Assembly: GCA_902768795.1 (NCBI GenBank)
Contig: CACXMS010000021.1
Span: 1 to 34,686, forward strand
Direction of reading: 5' to 3'
Source of the DNA: an uncultured Eubacteriales bacterium
Lineage (GTDB): Bacteria; Bacillota; Clostridia; Christensenellales; CAG-138
Length of the DNA stretch: 34,686 nt
The notes beneath the pieces are model-generated. The model saw only the letters and a program-made list of their open reading frames with translations. It made no database searches and was not told the DNA's origin. Position numbers and translations under genes: made by a program. This document shows, in pieces, positions 24,145 to 32,108 of this stretch; position 1 is the stretch's first letter; every line of letters begins with the position of its first letter.

Positions 24145-26016
24145 ATGGAAAAAAAGAAAGGCAGTTTTTTTGACAAGCTCCCGCCGAGTTTGATCAAAAA
24201 GAACAACGTAACGCTGATCCCCGAAGCGGCGATCGGCTATCTCGTCGGGCCGACGCTCGCGCTGCTGGCGAACTCGATCCTGTCGAACTACTTCAACAAG
24301 TACATGACCGACGTTCTGAAGGTCAACAACTGGGCAGGCGCGTTCTTCACCTGGCTGCCGGTGATCTCGGTCATCTTCGTCGTGCTCGGCAACATCCTTG
24401 TCGGCCGCCTGATGGACAGCATGAAATCCAAGGCCGGCAAGGCAAGACCGCTGCTCCTCGTTTCCCTGCCGATCAGCTTGCTCGCGCTGCTGTTCCTGTT
24501 TGTGTTCGCGCCGTACCGGAGCGACAGCGAAACCTGGCACACCGGCATGCTGATCTGCATTGCGATCGGCTACAACCTCTGGTTCGCGTTCGCGTATCCG
24601 ATGTACTACACGCCGCACGCGGGTCTTGTCAGTCTCTCCACGCGCAACTCCAAGGATCGCTCGTTGCTCGCCACCGCGTCGAACGCAACGATGCTTGCCG
24701 CGATGGGCCTCTCGAGCATGATCCTGCCGTTCTTCCTCGATCTGCTGTTCGTGAAGGATATGAGCGGCGCGGGAACGCCGGTCATGAACGCGGGCGGCAC
24801 CGCCGTTGAGTATTATGTCAATGCGGAGGGCGCGGTCCTGTACGACGTGCAGGCGTCCTACAACCATTGGAAGGTCTTCGTCATCGCGCTGATCGTGATC
24901 ACGGTCATCGGCGTTGCGATCGAGTACTTCTTCACCCGCGAGCGCGTCACCGAAGAAACGCTGAACGTCGAGGTTCAGGAAACGAAGAAGGCGCTGTCCT
25001 TCAAGGAGCAGGCGAAGATCTGCTTCTCGGATAAGTTCTGGGTCATCATGATGGTCTTCTTCTTCCTGTATCAGTTCGGCGGCATGATTAAGAACGTCAG
25101 TCAGAACTACTTCTGCACCTCGATGTTCACCGACGCCAACGGATTCTATACGATCACCAACGGCGGCAACCTGCAGGGCACGCTCGCGATCATCGGCGCG
25201 ATCCCGACCGCGATCGGCATGGTCATCGCGCTGCCGCTGGCCAATAAGATCGGCAAGGGCAAAGCGATCATGGCAGGCGCCGCGCTGGCGGTCGTCGGCG
25301 GCGCGATCGGCATGATCTCCTCGGCGGTGATCAAGCCGACCGACATGATCACGATCTTCGGCATGACGCTTCCGACCAACTTCGTCTGGGTCACCGTCTC
25401 CTTCGTCGTCAAGGCGCTCGGCTCCACGCCCGCGATGTACCTCTCGCTCGCGCTGCTCGCCGATATCCTCGACCATCAGGAGGCGCTGCACGGCAAGCGC
25501 ACCGACGGCTTCTCGATGATGATTTACGGCGCGATCATGGCCGGCATGACCGGACTGACGACCGGCGTTCTGAACGCGGTCATCAGCGCGACGGGGTATG
25601 ACGTCAACGCGCTGAACACCAATACCAAGATGCTCGAAAGCGTGCAGAGGGCAATGCCGTGGGTCTTCATCGGCGCCGAAACGATCTGCTATCTCGTGAT
25701 TGCGCTGGCGTTCATCTTCATGCTCGTCGAGAAATTCGGCAAGTTTGACCACAAGGCGATCGAGCAGGATCATCAGGCGGCAGCCGAAGCCGAGGGACGC
25801 GAATATGTCTCCGCGCTGGAGAAGATCCGCCGCGAGGAAGGCGAAGAAGCGTATGAGGCCGAGCTGAAGAAGCAGGCCGACGCAGCGGCCGCCGAGCAAA
25901 AGAAGCTCGATAAGCTCTCCAATGAGCAGCGCGCCGCGCTGGAAGCGAAGGAAGAGGCGCTTCTGAAGGAGTATAACGAACTCCGTGCCAGGAACGGACG
26001 CGCCGCCATCGAATAA
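24145..26016 (+). CDS. GPH-family glycoside cation symporter
   Basis: This is a 623-residue major-facilitator protein of the glycoside-pentoside-hexuronide family, which imports glycosides with Na+ or H+. About 12 membrane helices are visible, with GPH traits such as LVGRLMDSMKSKAGKARP in the loop after helix 2-3 (two basic residues near the D) and a late LLADILDHQEALHGKRTDG segment. A C-terminal tail of about 95 residues (from about 530) is highly charged and predicted as coiled coil. Such a tail differs from the IIA-like tail of LacS. Start: ATG 24145 behind AAGGAGG. It likely brings in the beta-glucoside cleaved by the GH3 enzyme. Confidence 0.92.
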   Translation: MEKKKGSFFDKLPPSLIKKNNVTLIPEAAIGYLVGPTLALLANSILSNYFNKYMTDVLKVNNWAGAFFTWLPVISVIFVVLGNILVGRLMDSMKSKAGKARPLLLVSLPISLLALLFLFVFAPYRSDSETWHTGMLICIAIGYNLWFAFAYPMYYTPHAGLVSLSTRNSKDRSLLATASNATMLAAMGLSSMILPFFLDLLFVKDMSGAGTPVMNAGGTAVEYYVNAEGAVLYDVQASYNHWKVFVIALIVITVIGVAIEYFFTRERVTEETLNVEVQETKKALSFKEQAKICFSDKFWVIMMVFFFLYQFGGMIKNVSQNYFCTSMFTDANGFYTITNGGNLQGTLAIIGAIPTAIGMVIALPLANKIGKGKAIMAGAALAVVGGAIGMISSAVIKPTDMITIFGMTLPTNFVWVTVSFVVKALGSTPAMYLSLALLADILDHQEALHGKRTDGFSMMIYGAIMAGMTGLTTGVLNAVISATGYDVNALNTNTKMLESVQRAMPWVFIGAETICYLVIALAFIFMLVEKFGKFDHKAIEQDHQAAAEAEGREYVSALEKIRREEGEEAYEAELKKQADAAAAEQKKLDKLSNEQRAALEAKEEALLKEYNELRARNGRAAIE

Positions 26017-26023
26017 CGGCATC

Positions 26024-26063
26024 AACCTGTCGTAAACGGGGGTCAGACCGTTTGCGACAGGTT
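26024..26063 (+). terminator. First terminator after the symporter gene
   Basis: A 16-pair stem, AACCTGTCGTAAACGG with CCGTTTGCGACAGGTT (one G-U), lies just after the symporter stop. Confidence 0.8.
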
Positions 26064-26086
26064 CTGAAAAAAGAAACCTGCAGACA

Positions 26087-26118
26087 GAAAAGGCGTTTTT
26101 TGCAAGAAACGCCTTTTC
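26087..26118 (+). terminator. Second terminator after the symporter gene
   Basis: GAAAAGGCGTTT pairs with AAACGCCTTTTC around an eight-base loop, and ATTTGTTTG follows. Confidence 0.85.
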
Positions 26119-26202
26119 ATTTGTTTGCCGCAAAACGCTTTGGGCCCTTTATCGACGGCCTCTTTTTTTTTCTGCTCGAAACGGATTATACATCGGTTTT
26201 TC

Positions 26203-26231
26203 TTGCAATCGATCGAGATGCATGGTATAAT
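26203..26231 (+). promoter_or_regulatory. Promoter of the small FakA-C-like gene
   Basis: TTGCAA (26203-26208), a 17 bp spacer and TGG-TATAAT (-10 at 26226-26231). Confidence 0.85.
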
Positions 26232-26261
26232 AAAAGCATCTTTTCCGGAGGAGAAGCGGGA

Positions 26262-26513
26262 ATGCTTGAGTATCGTTACGACACGCAGCTTTTGATTGAC
26301 GGACACGATCTGGATGAGGACGTCATCAACGATTACATCACCGAACATTTTGACGGGGACAGTCTGCTCGCGGTCGGATTCTCTGAAATGATCAAGATTC
26401 ATTTTCATACCAACGAGCCGTGGAAGCTGCTGGAATACTGCGCTACCCTCGGCGAAATCTACGACATCGTCGTGGAGGATATGGATCGGCAGGCGCGCGG
26501 CCTTAAGGGCTGA
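26262..26513 (+). CDS. Stand-alone FakA/YloV C-terminal-domain-like protein
   Basis: The 83 residues match the last domain of the fatty acid kinase FakA (YloV, DAK-like). They read YRYDTQLLIDG at the start, a GDSLLAVGFSEMIKIHFHTNEPW core and a YGE-like LGEIYDIVVEDM end. In FakA this region follows the kinase domain and contributes to the FakB partner interaction. Here the ATP-binding DAK2 domain is wholly absent. The ATG follows GGAGGAG and the gene has its own promoter and terminator, so it is a real, separate gene. It may act as a regulator or partner for a full FakA elsewhere. The start is chosen by ribosome binding site; the longer frame crosses the terminators. Confidence 0.72.
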   Translation: MLEYRYDTQLLIDGHDLDEDVINDYITEHFDGDSLLAVGFSEMIKIHFHTNEPWKLLEYCATLGEIYDIVVEDMDRQARGLKG

Positions 26514-26528
26514 GCGCCTTTCTTGTGC

Positions 26529-26558
26529 CCCGAAAACGCCGCATTTTTCGGGCCTTTT
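26529..26558 (+). terminator. Terminator after the FakA-C-like gene
   Basis: CCCGAAAA (26529-26536) pairs with TTTTCGGG (26545-26552), followed by CCTTTTAC. Confidence 0.7.
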
Positions 26559-26602
26559 ACGGAAATTACACAGCGTTTTTTCCAAGGGACGCGTAAACGG
26601 GC

Positions 26603-26631
26603 TTGACTTTGCAAAAGCCGTTTTGTAAAAT
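26603..26631 (+). promoter_or_regulatory. Promoter of the BMP lipoprotein gene
   Basis: TTGACT (26603-26608), 17 bp, and TAAAAT (26626-26631). It lies 93 bp before the start codon. Confidence 0.82.
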
Positions 26632-26636
26632 GAAAT

Positions 26637-26656
26637 TGTGAATTCCCTGTGAATTC
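26637..26656. repeat. Direct repeat at the BMP transcription start
   Basis: TGTGAATTC occurs twice (26637-26645 and 26648-26656), 11 bp apart, on the start site predicted by the promoter. It is a candidate repressor site. Confidence 0.55.
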
Positions 26657-26723
26657 TCGGTTGCAGCACGGCAACGTGTTTCAATAAAAACAAAACTGAA
26701 AAATGATTATCAGGAGGGAAAAC

Positions 26724-27920
26724 ATGAAGAAAATTTTGGCTATCGTTCTTTGCGCGATGATGGTTCTGGCGGCAGTCGCCTGCACGGGCACCGCGTCGCA
26801 GCAGCCTGCCAAGTTCAAGGCCGGCTTCATTTGTCTGCATGACGAGAACTCCACCTATGACCTGAACTTCATCAACGCGGCGAAGGCAGCCTGCGAGAAG
26901 CTCGGCATCGACTACGTTCTCAAAGTCAACGTTCCCGAAGGCCAGGAGTGCTACGACACCGCTTGCGACATGGCGGACAGCGGCTGCAGCATCATCTTTG
27001 CGGACAGCTTCGGTCATGAGGACTACATGATTCAGGCCGCGAAGAAGTACCCGAACGTACAGTTCTGCCACTCCACCGGCACGAAGGCGCACACCGAAGG
27101 CCTCAGCAACTACCACAATGCGTTTGCCGCGATCTATGAAGGCCGTTACCTCGCCGGTATCGCCGCGGGCATGAAGCTCAACGAAATGATCGCTGAAGGC
27201 AAGTTCACCGCGGAAGAAGCGAAGATCGGCTACGTCGGCGCGTTCACCTATGCGGAAGTTGTCTCCGGTTACACCTCGTTCTTCCTCGGCGCCCGCTCGG
27301 TTTGCCCGACCGCGACGATGGATGTTACCTTCACCGGTTCCTGGTACGATGAGACCGCCGAAAAGGAAGGCGCTCAGAAGCTGATCGACGGCGGCTGCAA
27401 GCTGATCTCGCAGCACGCTGACTCCATGGGCGCACCGACCGCTTGCGAAAACGCGGGCGTCCCGGACGTTTCCTACAACGGCAGCACGCTTTCCGTCGCT
27501 CCGAACACCTACATCATCTCTTCCCGTATCGACTGGGAGCCCTACTATGAGTACGCGATCACCGCTTGCATGAACGGCAAAGCGTTTGATACCGACTGGA
27601 CCGGCACCATCGCGACGGGTTCCGTCAAGCTGACCGACCTCAACACCAACGTCGCCGCTGCGGGCACGCAGGAAGCGATTGACGCTGCGAAGGCCGCTAT
27701 GGAAGCGGGCACGCTGCATGTGTTTGACACTTCGACCTGGCAGCTCAAGGGCGAGACCCTGACCAGCTACCTCGCGGACGTTGACTCCGACGACGCTTAC
27801 ACGCCGGATACCGAAGTCATCAGCGACGGTTACTTCCATGAGTCCGAGTATCGCAGCGCGCCGTACTTCGATTCGAATCTGACGATCGACGGCATCAACC
27901 TGCTCGATACCGCATTCTAA
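26724..27920 (+). CDS. BMP family ABC transporter substrate-binding lipoprotein
   Basis: This 398-residue lipoprotein is the solute receptor of a nucleoside importer. It has a lipobox AVAC (C20), then the BMP/PnrA fold. Early residues AGFICLHDENSTYDLNFINAA match the ligand-gripping N-terminus, and the QHADSMGAPTACENAG stretch marks the second lobe. PnrA/NupN relatives bind purine nucleosides such as guanosine or inosine; the substrate here is inferred. AGGAGGG precedes the ATG at 26724. A terminator follows, and the ATPase and permeases have their own promoter, which allows excess receptor. Confidence 0.92.
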   Translation: MKKILAIVLCAMMVLAAVACTGTASQQPAKFKAGFICLHDENSTYDLNFINAAKAACEKLGIDYVLKVNVPEGQECYDTACDMADSGCSIIFADSFGHEDYMIQAAKKYPNVQFCHSTGTKAHTEGLSNYHNAFAAIYEGRYLAGIAAGMKLNEMIAEGKFTAEEAKIGYVGAFTYAEVVSGYTSFFLGARSVCPTATMDVTFTGSWYDETAEKEGAQKLIDGGCKLISQHADSMGAPTACENAGVPDVSYNGSTLSVAPNTYIISSRIDWEPYYEYAITACMNGKAFDTDWTGTIATGSVKLTDLNTNVAAAGTQEAIDAAKAAMEAGTLHVFDTSTWQLKGETLTSYLADVDSDDAYTPDTEVISDGYFHESEYRSAPYFDSNLTIDGINLLDTAF

Positions 27921-27938
27921 TTCAAACCATACCGCTTT

Positions 27939-27974
27939 CATCGGGCTGTCGATTCGGCAGCCCGATGCGTTTTG
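27939..27974 (+). terminator. Terminator after the BMP lipoprotein gene
   Basis: CATCGGGCTG (27939-27948) pairs with CAGCCCGATG (27958-27967), followed by CGTTTTG. Confidence 0.85.
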
Positions 27975-28021
27975 AGGGCCGCGCATGAATGCGAAACGGT
28001 CCGAAATCCCGCGATTTTTCA

Positions 28022-28050
28022 TTTACAGAGCTGCGCGCCCATGATATAAT
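28022..28050 (+). promoter_or_regulatory. Promoter of the ATPase-permease operon
   Basis: TTTACA (28022-28027), a 17 bp spacer and TGA-TATAAT (-10 at 28045-28050). Confidence 0.85.
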
Positions 28051-28095
28051 GAATTCAGGAAACCGCGCATCGCACGCAGGAAAGGAGGCACCGCC

Positions 28096-29637
28096 TTGGA
28101 ATCCGTCCAAAACGCCGTCCGGCTGGAGAAGCTGACGAAGCATTTCGGAAACGTCGTCGCCAACAACGCCATTTCGCTGGAGCTGCACGAAGGGGAGATC
28201 CTGTCGCTGCTCGGAGAAAACGGCAGCGGCAAAACGACGCTGATGAATATGCTCTCCGGCATCTATTATCCTGATTCGGGGCAGATCTATATCCACGGAA
28301 AGCCCGTCACCATCGCATCTCCGAAGGATGCTTTTGCACACGGGATCGGCATGATTCACCAGCATTACAAGCTCGTGGACGTGTTCACCGCGACCGAAAA
28401 CATCGTTCTGGGCCTGAACGAGAAGGGTAAGCTGAATCTGAAGGAAGCCGGCAAAAAGATCAAGGAGATCAGTGAAAAATACGGCTTCGAGATCAATCCC
28501 GATCAGAAGATTTACGACATGTCCGTTTCGCAGAAGCAGACCGTCGAAATCATTAAAGTTTTATACCGCGGCGCCGACATCCTGATTCTCGACGAACCGA
28601 CCGCGGTTCTGACGCCGCAGGAGACGGACAAGCTGTTCGCCGTTATGCGGAACATGCAGAAGGACGGCAAGTCGATCATCATCATCACGCACAAGCTGCA
28701 TGAGGTGCTCGAGGTTTCCGATCGCGTGGCGATTCTCCGGAAGGGCGAATACATCGGCGACGTTCTGACCAAAGACGCCGACCAGCAGAGCCTGACCGAC
28801 ATGATGGTCGGGCATACCGTCAGCCTGAACATCAACCGCCCGGAGCCGGTCAATCCGACGCCGCGGCTTGAGGTCAAGGGCCTGACCGTGTTCGACGATC
28901 TCGGCGTCAAGCGACTCGACGACGTGACGTTCACCGCATACAGCGGCGAGATTCTCGGTATCGCGGGCATCGCGGGAAGCGGCCAGCGCGAGCTGCTCGA
29001 GTCCATTTCCGGCCTGTACCCGATCTCGAAGGGCGAGATTCTTTACCACAATCCGAAGACCGGCTGCGACGAGAACCTTGTCGGCAAGGATCCGATGTCG
29101 ATTCAGAAGGCGGGCGTTTCGATGGCGTTCGTGCCGGAGGACCGCCTCGGCATGGGACTGGTCGGTTCGATGGGCATGACCGGAAACATGATGCTGCGTT
29201 CGTGGCGCAACGGCAAGAGCTTCTTTGTCGATAAGAAAGCGCCGGAGCAGCTTGCGAATACGATCTGGAAGGAGCTCGAAGTCGTCACGCCGAGCACGAA
29301 TTTCCCGGTGCGGCGCATGTCGGGCGGCAACGTGCAGAAGGTGCTGGTCGGGCGTGAGATCGCGCAGAATCCGGCGGTGCTGATGACGGCGTACGCGGTG
29401 CGCGGTCTCGACATCAATACGTCCTATACGATCTACAACCTGCTGACCGCCGAAAAGATGAAGGGCGTCGCCGTCGTGTATGTCGGCGAGGACCTCGACG
29501 TTCTGCTCGAGCTGTGCGACCGGCTCGTCGTGCTGTGCGGCGGCAAGGTGTCCGGCGTCGTGGACGCGCGGACGACGAACAAGCGCGAGGTCGGCGTGCT
29601 GATGACGCGCGTGGGAGGAAACGGCAATGAACAGTAA
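28096..29637 (+). CDS. Nucleoside ABC transporter ATPase, two nucleotide-binding domains
   Basis: This is a 513-residue fused ATPase of the NupO/YufO type that powers BMP-dependent uptake. Domain 1 (about 8-240) has Walker A GENGSGKT (40-47) and Walker B ILILDEPT (D166, E167). Its signature reads MSVSQKQ (142-148) where relatives have MSVGMQQ. Domain 2 (about 255-500) lacks a true Walker A (GIAGSGQRE, as usual in this class) and has a good signature MSGGNVQK but a weak Walker B (AVLMTAYAVRGLDI). So a single competent site, Walker A of domain 1 with signature of domain 2, is expected. The start is TTG at 28096 behind GAAAGGAGG. It overlaps the permease gene by 11 bp. Confidence 0.93.
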   Translation: MESVQNAVRLEKLTKHFGNVVANNAISLELHEGEILSLLGENGSGKTTLMNMLSGIYYPDSGQIYIHGKPVTIASPKDAFAHGIGMIHQHYKLVDVFTATENIVLGLNEKGKLNLKEAGKKIKEISEKYGFEINPDQKIYDMSVSQKQTVEIIKVLYRGADILILDEPTAVLTPQETDKLFAVMRNMQKDGKSIIIITHKLHEVLEVSDRVAILRKGEYIGDVLTKDADQQSLTDMMVGHTVSLNINRPEPVNPTPRLEVKGLTVFDDLGVKRLDDVTFTAYSGEILGIAGIAGSGQRELLESISGLYPISKGEILYHNPKTGCDENLVGKDPMSIQKAGVSMAFVPEDRLGMGLVGSMGMTGNMMLRSWRNGKSFFVDKKAPEQLANTIWKELEVVTPSTNFPVRRMSGGNVQKVLVGREIAQNPAVLMTAYAVRGLDINTSYTIYNLLTAEKMKGVAVVYVGEDLDVLLELCDRLVVLCGGKVSGVVDARTTNKREVGVLMTRVGGNGNEQ

Positions 29638-30724
29638 AAAAGCGTTGTTCCATATCTCCAAGCGCGGCGAGCTGCCGTGGCTGAAAGTGTGGCTGATCCG
29701 CGGCGCGGCGATCCTGCTTGCCCTGCTGGTCTGCTCGGTTCTGACGGTGCTGGTCACCGGCCTGAACCCGTTCGCGGTGTACGGGACGATGTTCAAGGGC
29801 GTCTTCGGTACGGCGCGCAAGACCTGGGTTACGTTCCAGAAGCTTGCCGTGCTGCTCGGCATTTCCCTTGCGGTAACGCCGGCGTTCAAGATGCGGTTCT
29901 GGAACATCGGCGCCGAAGGGCAGGTCATGGTCGGTTCGCTGGCGTGCGCGGCCGTGATGATCACGCTTCGCAATTACATCTCGTCCAATCTGCTGATGAT
30001 CGTGCTGATGCTCGTCGCGAGTCTGGCGGCGGGCGCGCTGTGGGGCTTTTTGCCGGCGTTCTTCAAATCCCGCTGGAATACGAACGAAACGCTGTTCACG
30101 CTGATGATGAACTACATCGCGATTCAGCTTTCGGCGTTCTTCATCATTCTGTGGGAGAATCCGAAAGGCGCGGGACAGATCGGCATCATCAACGCGAGCA
30201 GCGAGCTCGGCTGGCTGCCGTCCCTTTTCGGACAGCAGTACCTGCTCCCGATTCTCGTCATCGCGCTTTTGACCGTTGCGCTGTACATCTACCTCAAGTA
30301 CAGCAAGCACGGCTATGAGATCGCGGTCGTCGGCGAGAGCGAACGCACCGCGCGGTACGCGGGCATCAAGGTCGAGCGCGTGATCATCCGCACGATGGTG
30401 CTGTCCGGCGCGATCTGCGGTCTGATCGGGTTCCTGCTCGTCGGCGCAACGGACCACACGCTGACGACGACGCTCGTCGGCGGACGCGGATTCACCGCGG
30501 TCATGGTTTCGTGGCTTGCGAAGTTCAATCCGCTTGGCATGATCTTTACGAGTTTCCTGCTGGTCTTCCTGCAGCTCGGCGCGAAGGAGATCGCAAGCAC
30601 ATTCTTCTTGAACGAGTCGTTTGCGGACATCCTGACCGGCGTCATCCTGTTCTTTATCATCGGCTGTGAATTCTTCATCAACTACAAGATCGAGTTTTTG
30701 AAGAACGACAGGAAGGGGGCGTAA
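29627..30724 (+). CDS. Nucleoside ABC transporter permease 1 (NupP-like)
   Basis: This 365-residue integral membrane protein has about eight to ten helices and belongs to the branched-chain/ribose-type permease fold. The FWNIGAEGQVMVG motif near residue 90 is the hallmark of this permease group, and the GESERTARYAGIKVER loop (about 237-252) is the cytoplasmic coupling region that contacts the ATPase. It overlaps the ATPase gene by 11 bp and the next permease follows after two bases, so all three are translated from one mRNA. It forms half of the transmembrane pore. Confidence 0.94.
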   Translation: MNSKKALFHISKRGELPWLKVWLIRGAAILLALLVCSVLTVLVTGLNPFAVYGTMFKGVFGTARKTWVTFQKLAVLLGISLAVTPAFKMRFWNIGAEGQVMVGSLACAAVMITLRNYISSNLLMIVLMLVASLAAGALWGFLPAFFKSRWNTNETLFTLMMNYIAIQLSAFFIILWENPKGAGQIGIINASSELGWLPSLFGQQYLLPILVIALLTVALYIYLKYSKHGYEIAVVGESERTARYAGIKVERVIIRTMVLSGAICGLIGFLLVGATDHTLTTTLVGGRGFTAVMVSWLAKFNPLGMIFTSFLLVFLQLGAKEIASTFFLNESFADILTGVILFFIIGCEFFINYKIEFLKNDRKGA

Positions 30725-30726
30725 CG

Positions 30727-31722
30727 ATGTTTGATTTTCTGGTTTCCTTCATCCCGCGTGCCGTCATGCAGAGCATCCCGCTGCTGTACGGCAGCACCGG
30801 CGAGATCCTGACGGAAAAATCCGGCAACCTGAACCTCGGTATTCCGGGCATCATGTATGTCGGCGCGATCAGCGGCGTCATCGGCGCGTTCTTCTATGAA
30901 CAGAGCGTTCCCGCGGCCGAGATGAACGCGTTCCTTGCGATCGCCATCCCGTTCCTTTCGTCGCTGCTCGGTTCGTTTCTGATGGGCCTTTTGTACTGCT
31001 TCCTGACGGTTACGCTTCGCGCGAATCAGAACGTGACCGGTCTTGCGATGACGACGTTCGGCGTGGGCTTCGGCAACTTCTTCGGCGGCTCGCTGATCAA
31101 GCTGGCGCACAGCGAGGTTCCGTCGATCGCGCTGTCCGCAACGAGCAATTTCTACCGCGCGTCCCTGCCGTTTGCCGATCGGCTCGGCTGGTTCGGACAG
31201 ATCTTCCTGTCCTACGGATTCCTGGCGTATCTCGCGATTGCGATCGCGCTTTTGACGGCTTTTCTGATCCGCAAAACGCGCACCGGTCTGCATCTGCGCG
31301 CGGTCGGGGAAAGCCCCGCGACGGCGGACGCCGCCGGCATCAACGTCGTGCGGTACAAGTACCTGTTCACCTGCTTCGGCAGTATGATCGCCGGCCTCGG
31401 CGGCCTGTACTACGTTATGGACTACGCAAACGGCGTCTGGTCGAACAATGCGTTCGGCGACCGCGGCTGGCTTGCGATCGCGCTGGTCATCTTCACGATC
31501 TGGCGTCCGAACGTGAGCGTGCTCGCGTCGATCCTGTTCGGCGGTCTGTACATCCTGTATCTGTATATCCCGACCGGCACGCAGTTTGCCGTCAAGGAGC
31601 TCTATAAGATGCTGCCGTACCTTGTCACGCTGTTCGTGCTGATCATCGTTTCGCTCCGCAAAAAGCGCGAGGACCAGCCGCCGGCCTCGCTCGGCCTGCA
31701 CTACTTCCGCGAAGAGCGCTGA
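30727..31722 (+). CDS. Nucleoside ABC transporter permease 2 (NupQ-like)
   Basis: This is a second membrane subunit of 331 residues with about eight helices. The LTEKSGNLNLGIPGIMYVG motif (about 29-47) corresponds to the EGMMLxG-type element of the NupQ/YufQ group. The GESPATADAAGINVVRYK coupling loop (about 196-213) parallels that of permease 1. GGGGGC at the end of permease 1 serves as ribosome binding site. It closes the operon; the REP-like palindrome 17 bases after the stop may double as the terminator. Confidence 0.94.
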   Translation: MFDFLVSFIPRAVMQSIPLLYGSTGEILTEKSGNLNLGIPGIMYVGAISGVIGAFFYEQSVPAAEMNAFLAIAIPFLSSLLGSFLMGLLYCFLTVTLRANQNVTGLAMTTFGVGFGNFFGGSLIKLAHSEVPSIALSATSNFYRASLPFADRLGWFGQIFLSYGFLAYLAIAIALLTAFLIRKTRTGLHLRAVGESPATADAAGINVVRYKYLFTCFGSMIAGLGGLYYVMDYANGVWSNNAFGDRGWLAIALVIFTIWRPNVSVLASILFGGLYILYLYIPTGTQFAVKELYKMLPYLVTLFVLIIVSLRKKREDQPPASLGLHYFREER

Positions 31723-31738
31723 TCATTTCACACAAAAA

Positions 31739-31782
31739 CAAGGGGACCGCTCCGGGTGTCAAGGGGACGGTCCCCTTGACAC
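31739..31782. repeat. REP-like palindrome copy A
   Basis: GTGTCAAGGGGAC (31756-31768) and its exact complement (31770-31782) form a 27 bp palindrome. A second, competing pairing joins CAAGGGGACCG (31739-31749) with 31768-31778. The core (CGTCCCCTTGACAC-like) recurs four more times in the next 3 kb. Confidence 0.85.
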
Positions 31783-31784
31783 AT

Positions 31785-31901
31785 TACCCCTCGTCAAACC
31801 GCGCCTCGGACGGCACGGTTGTTCGGTATACCTTCGACTCGATGGGACAGCTCACCACGGTCGAAGACGAAACCGGTGTAACCAAATTGCAAAAAAAATG
31901 A
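31785..31901 (+). pseudogene. RHS/YD-repeat gene fragment 1
   Basis: In frame from just after palindrome A the sequence reads DGTVVRYTFDSMGQLTTVED, a textbook RHS (YD) repeat unit, and ends at a TGA after KLQKK. There is no start codon or ribosome binding site. It is a left-over of an RHS or wall-associated repeat protein, the long shell that carries polymorphic toxins. Confidence 0.8.
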
Positions 31902-31908
31902 GCGCGGA

Positions 31909-31956
31909 TTGCTGACACGGGTTGAAAACCCGGCGGGCGACATGGTACAATACGAG
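31909..31956 (+). pseudogene. RHS/YD-repeat gene fragment 2
   Basis: LTRVENPAGDMVQYE is an RHS repeat piece. The coding frame then runs straight into palindrome B. Positions 31914-31954 recur exactly at 33770-33810. Confidence 0.75.
31914..31954 (+). repeat. 41 bp exact direct repeat, left copy
   Basis: Identical over 41 bases to 33770-33810. It encodes part of an RHS repeat and flanks the 1.8 kb segment bounded by palindromes B and D. Confidence 0.95.
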
Positions 31957-31960
31957 TGTA

Positions 31961-31984
31961 TCAAGAGAACCGTCCCTTTGACAC
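31961..31984. repeat. REP-like repeat copy B
   Basis: TCAAGAGAACCGT followed by CCCTTTGACAC. Its left 13 bp are the exact inverse of copy D (33751-33763). Confidence 0.85.
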
Positions 31985-32108
31985 GTGAACACGTTGGCCT
32001 CATGCCGAAGAGGGCGTCAACATCTGCTGCAGGTTTTTTGCAACCCGGATCCTGCACAAAAACGGGCTTGCCGCGCGGAAAAGCCTTTGATTTTAAGGAG
32101 GAGATTGT

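Noticed and set aside
21475..26133. A 1552-residue open frame on the minus strand
   Set aside because: It is antisense to the glucosidase, the 57-residue protein and the symporter, and has a composition (Arg/His/Asp-rich) typical of the complement of GC-rich genes. It shows no domain.
26560..26723. A purine riboswitch upstream of the nucleoside-binding lipoprotein gene
   Set aside because: The conserved junction sequences of the purine aptamer are not found. Only a small GTTGC/GCAAC hairpin (about 26660-26675) is seen.
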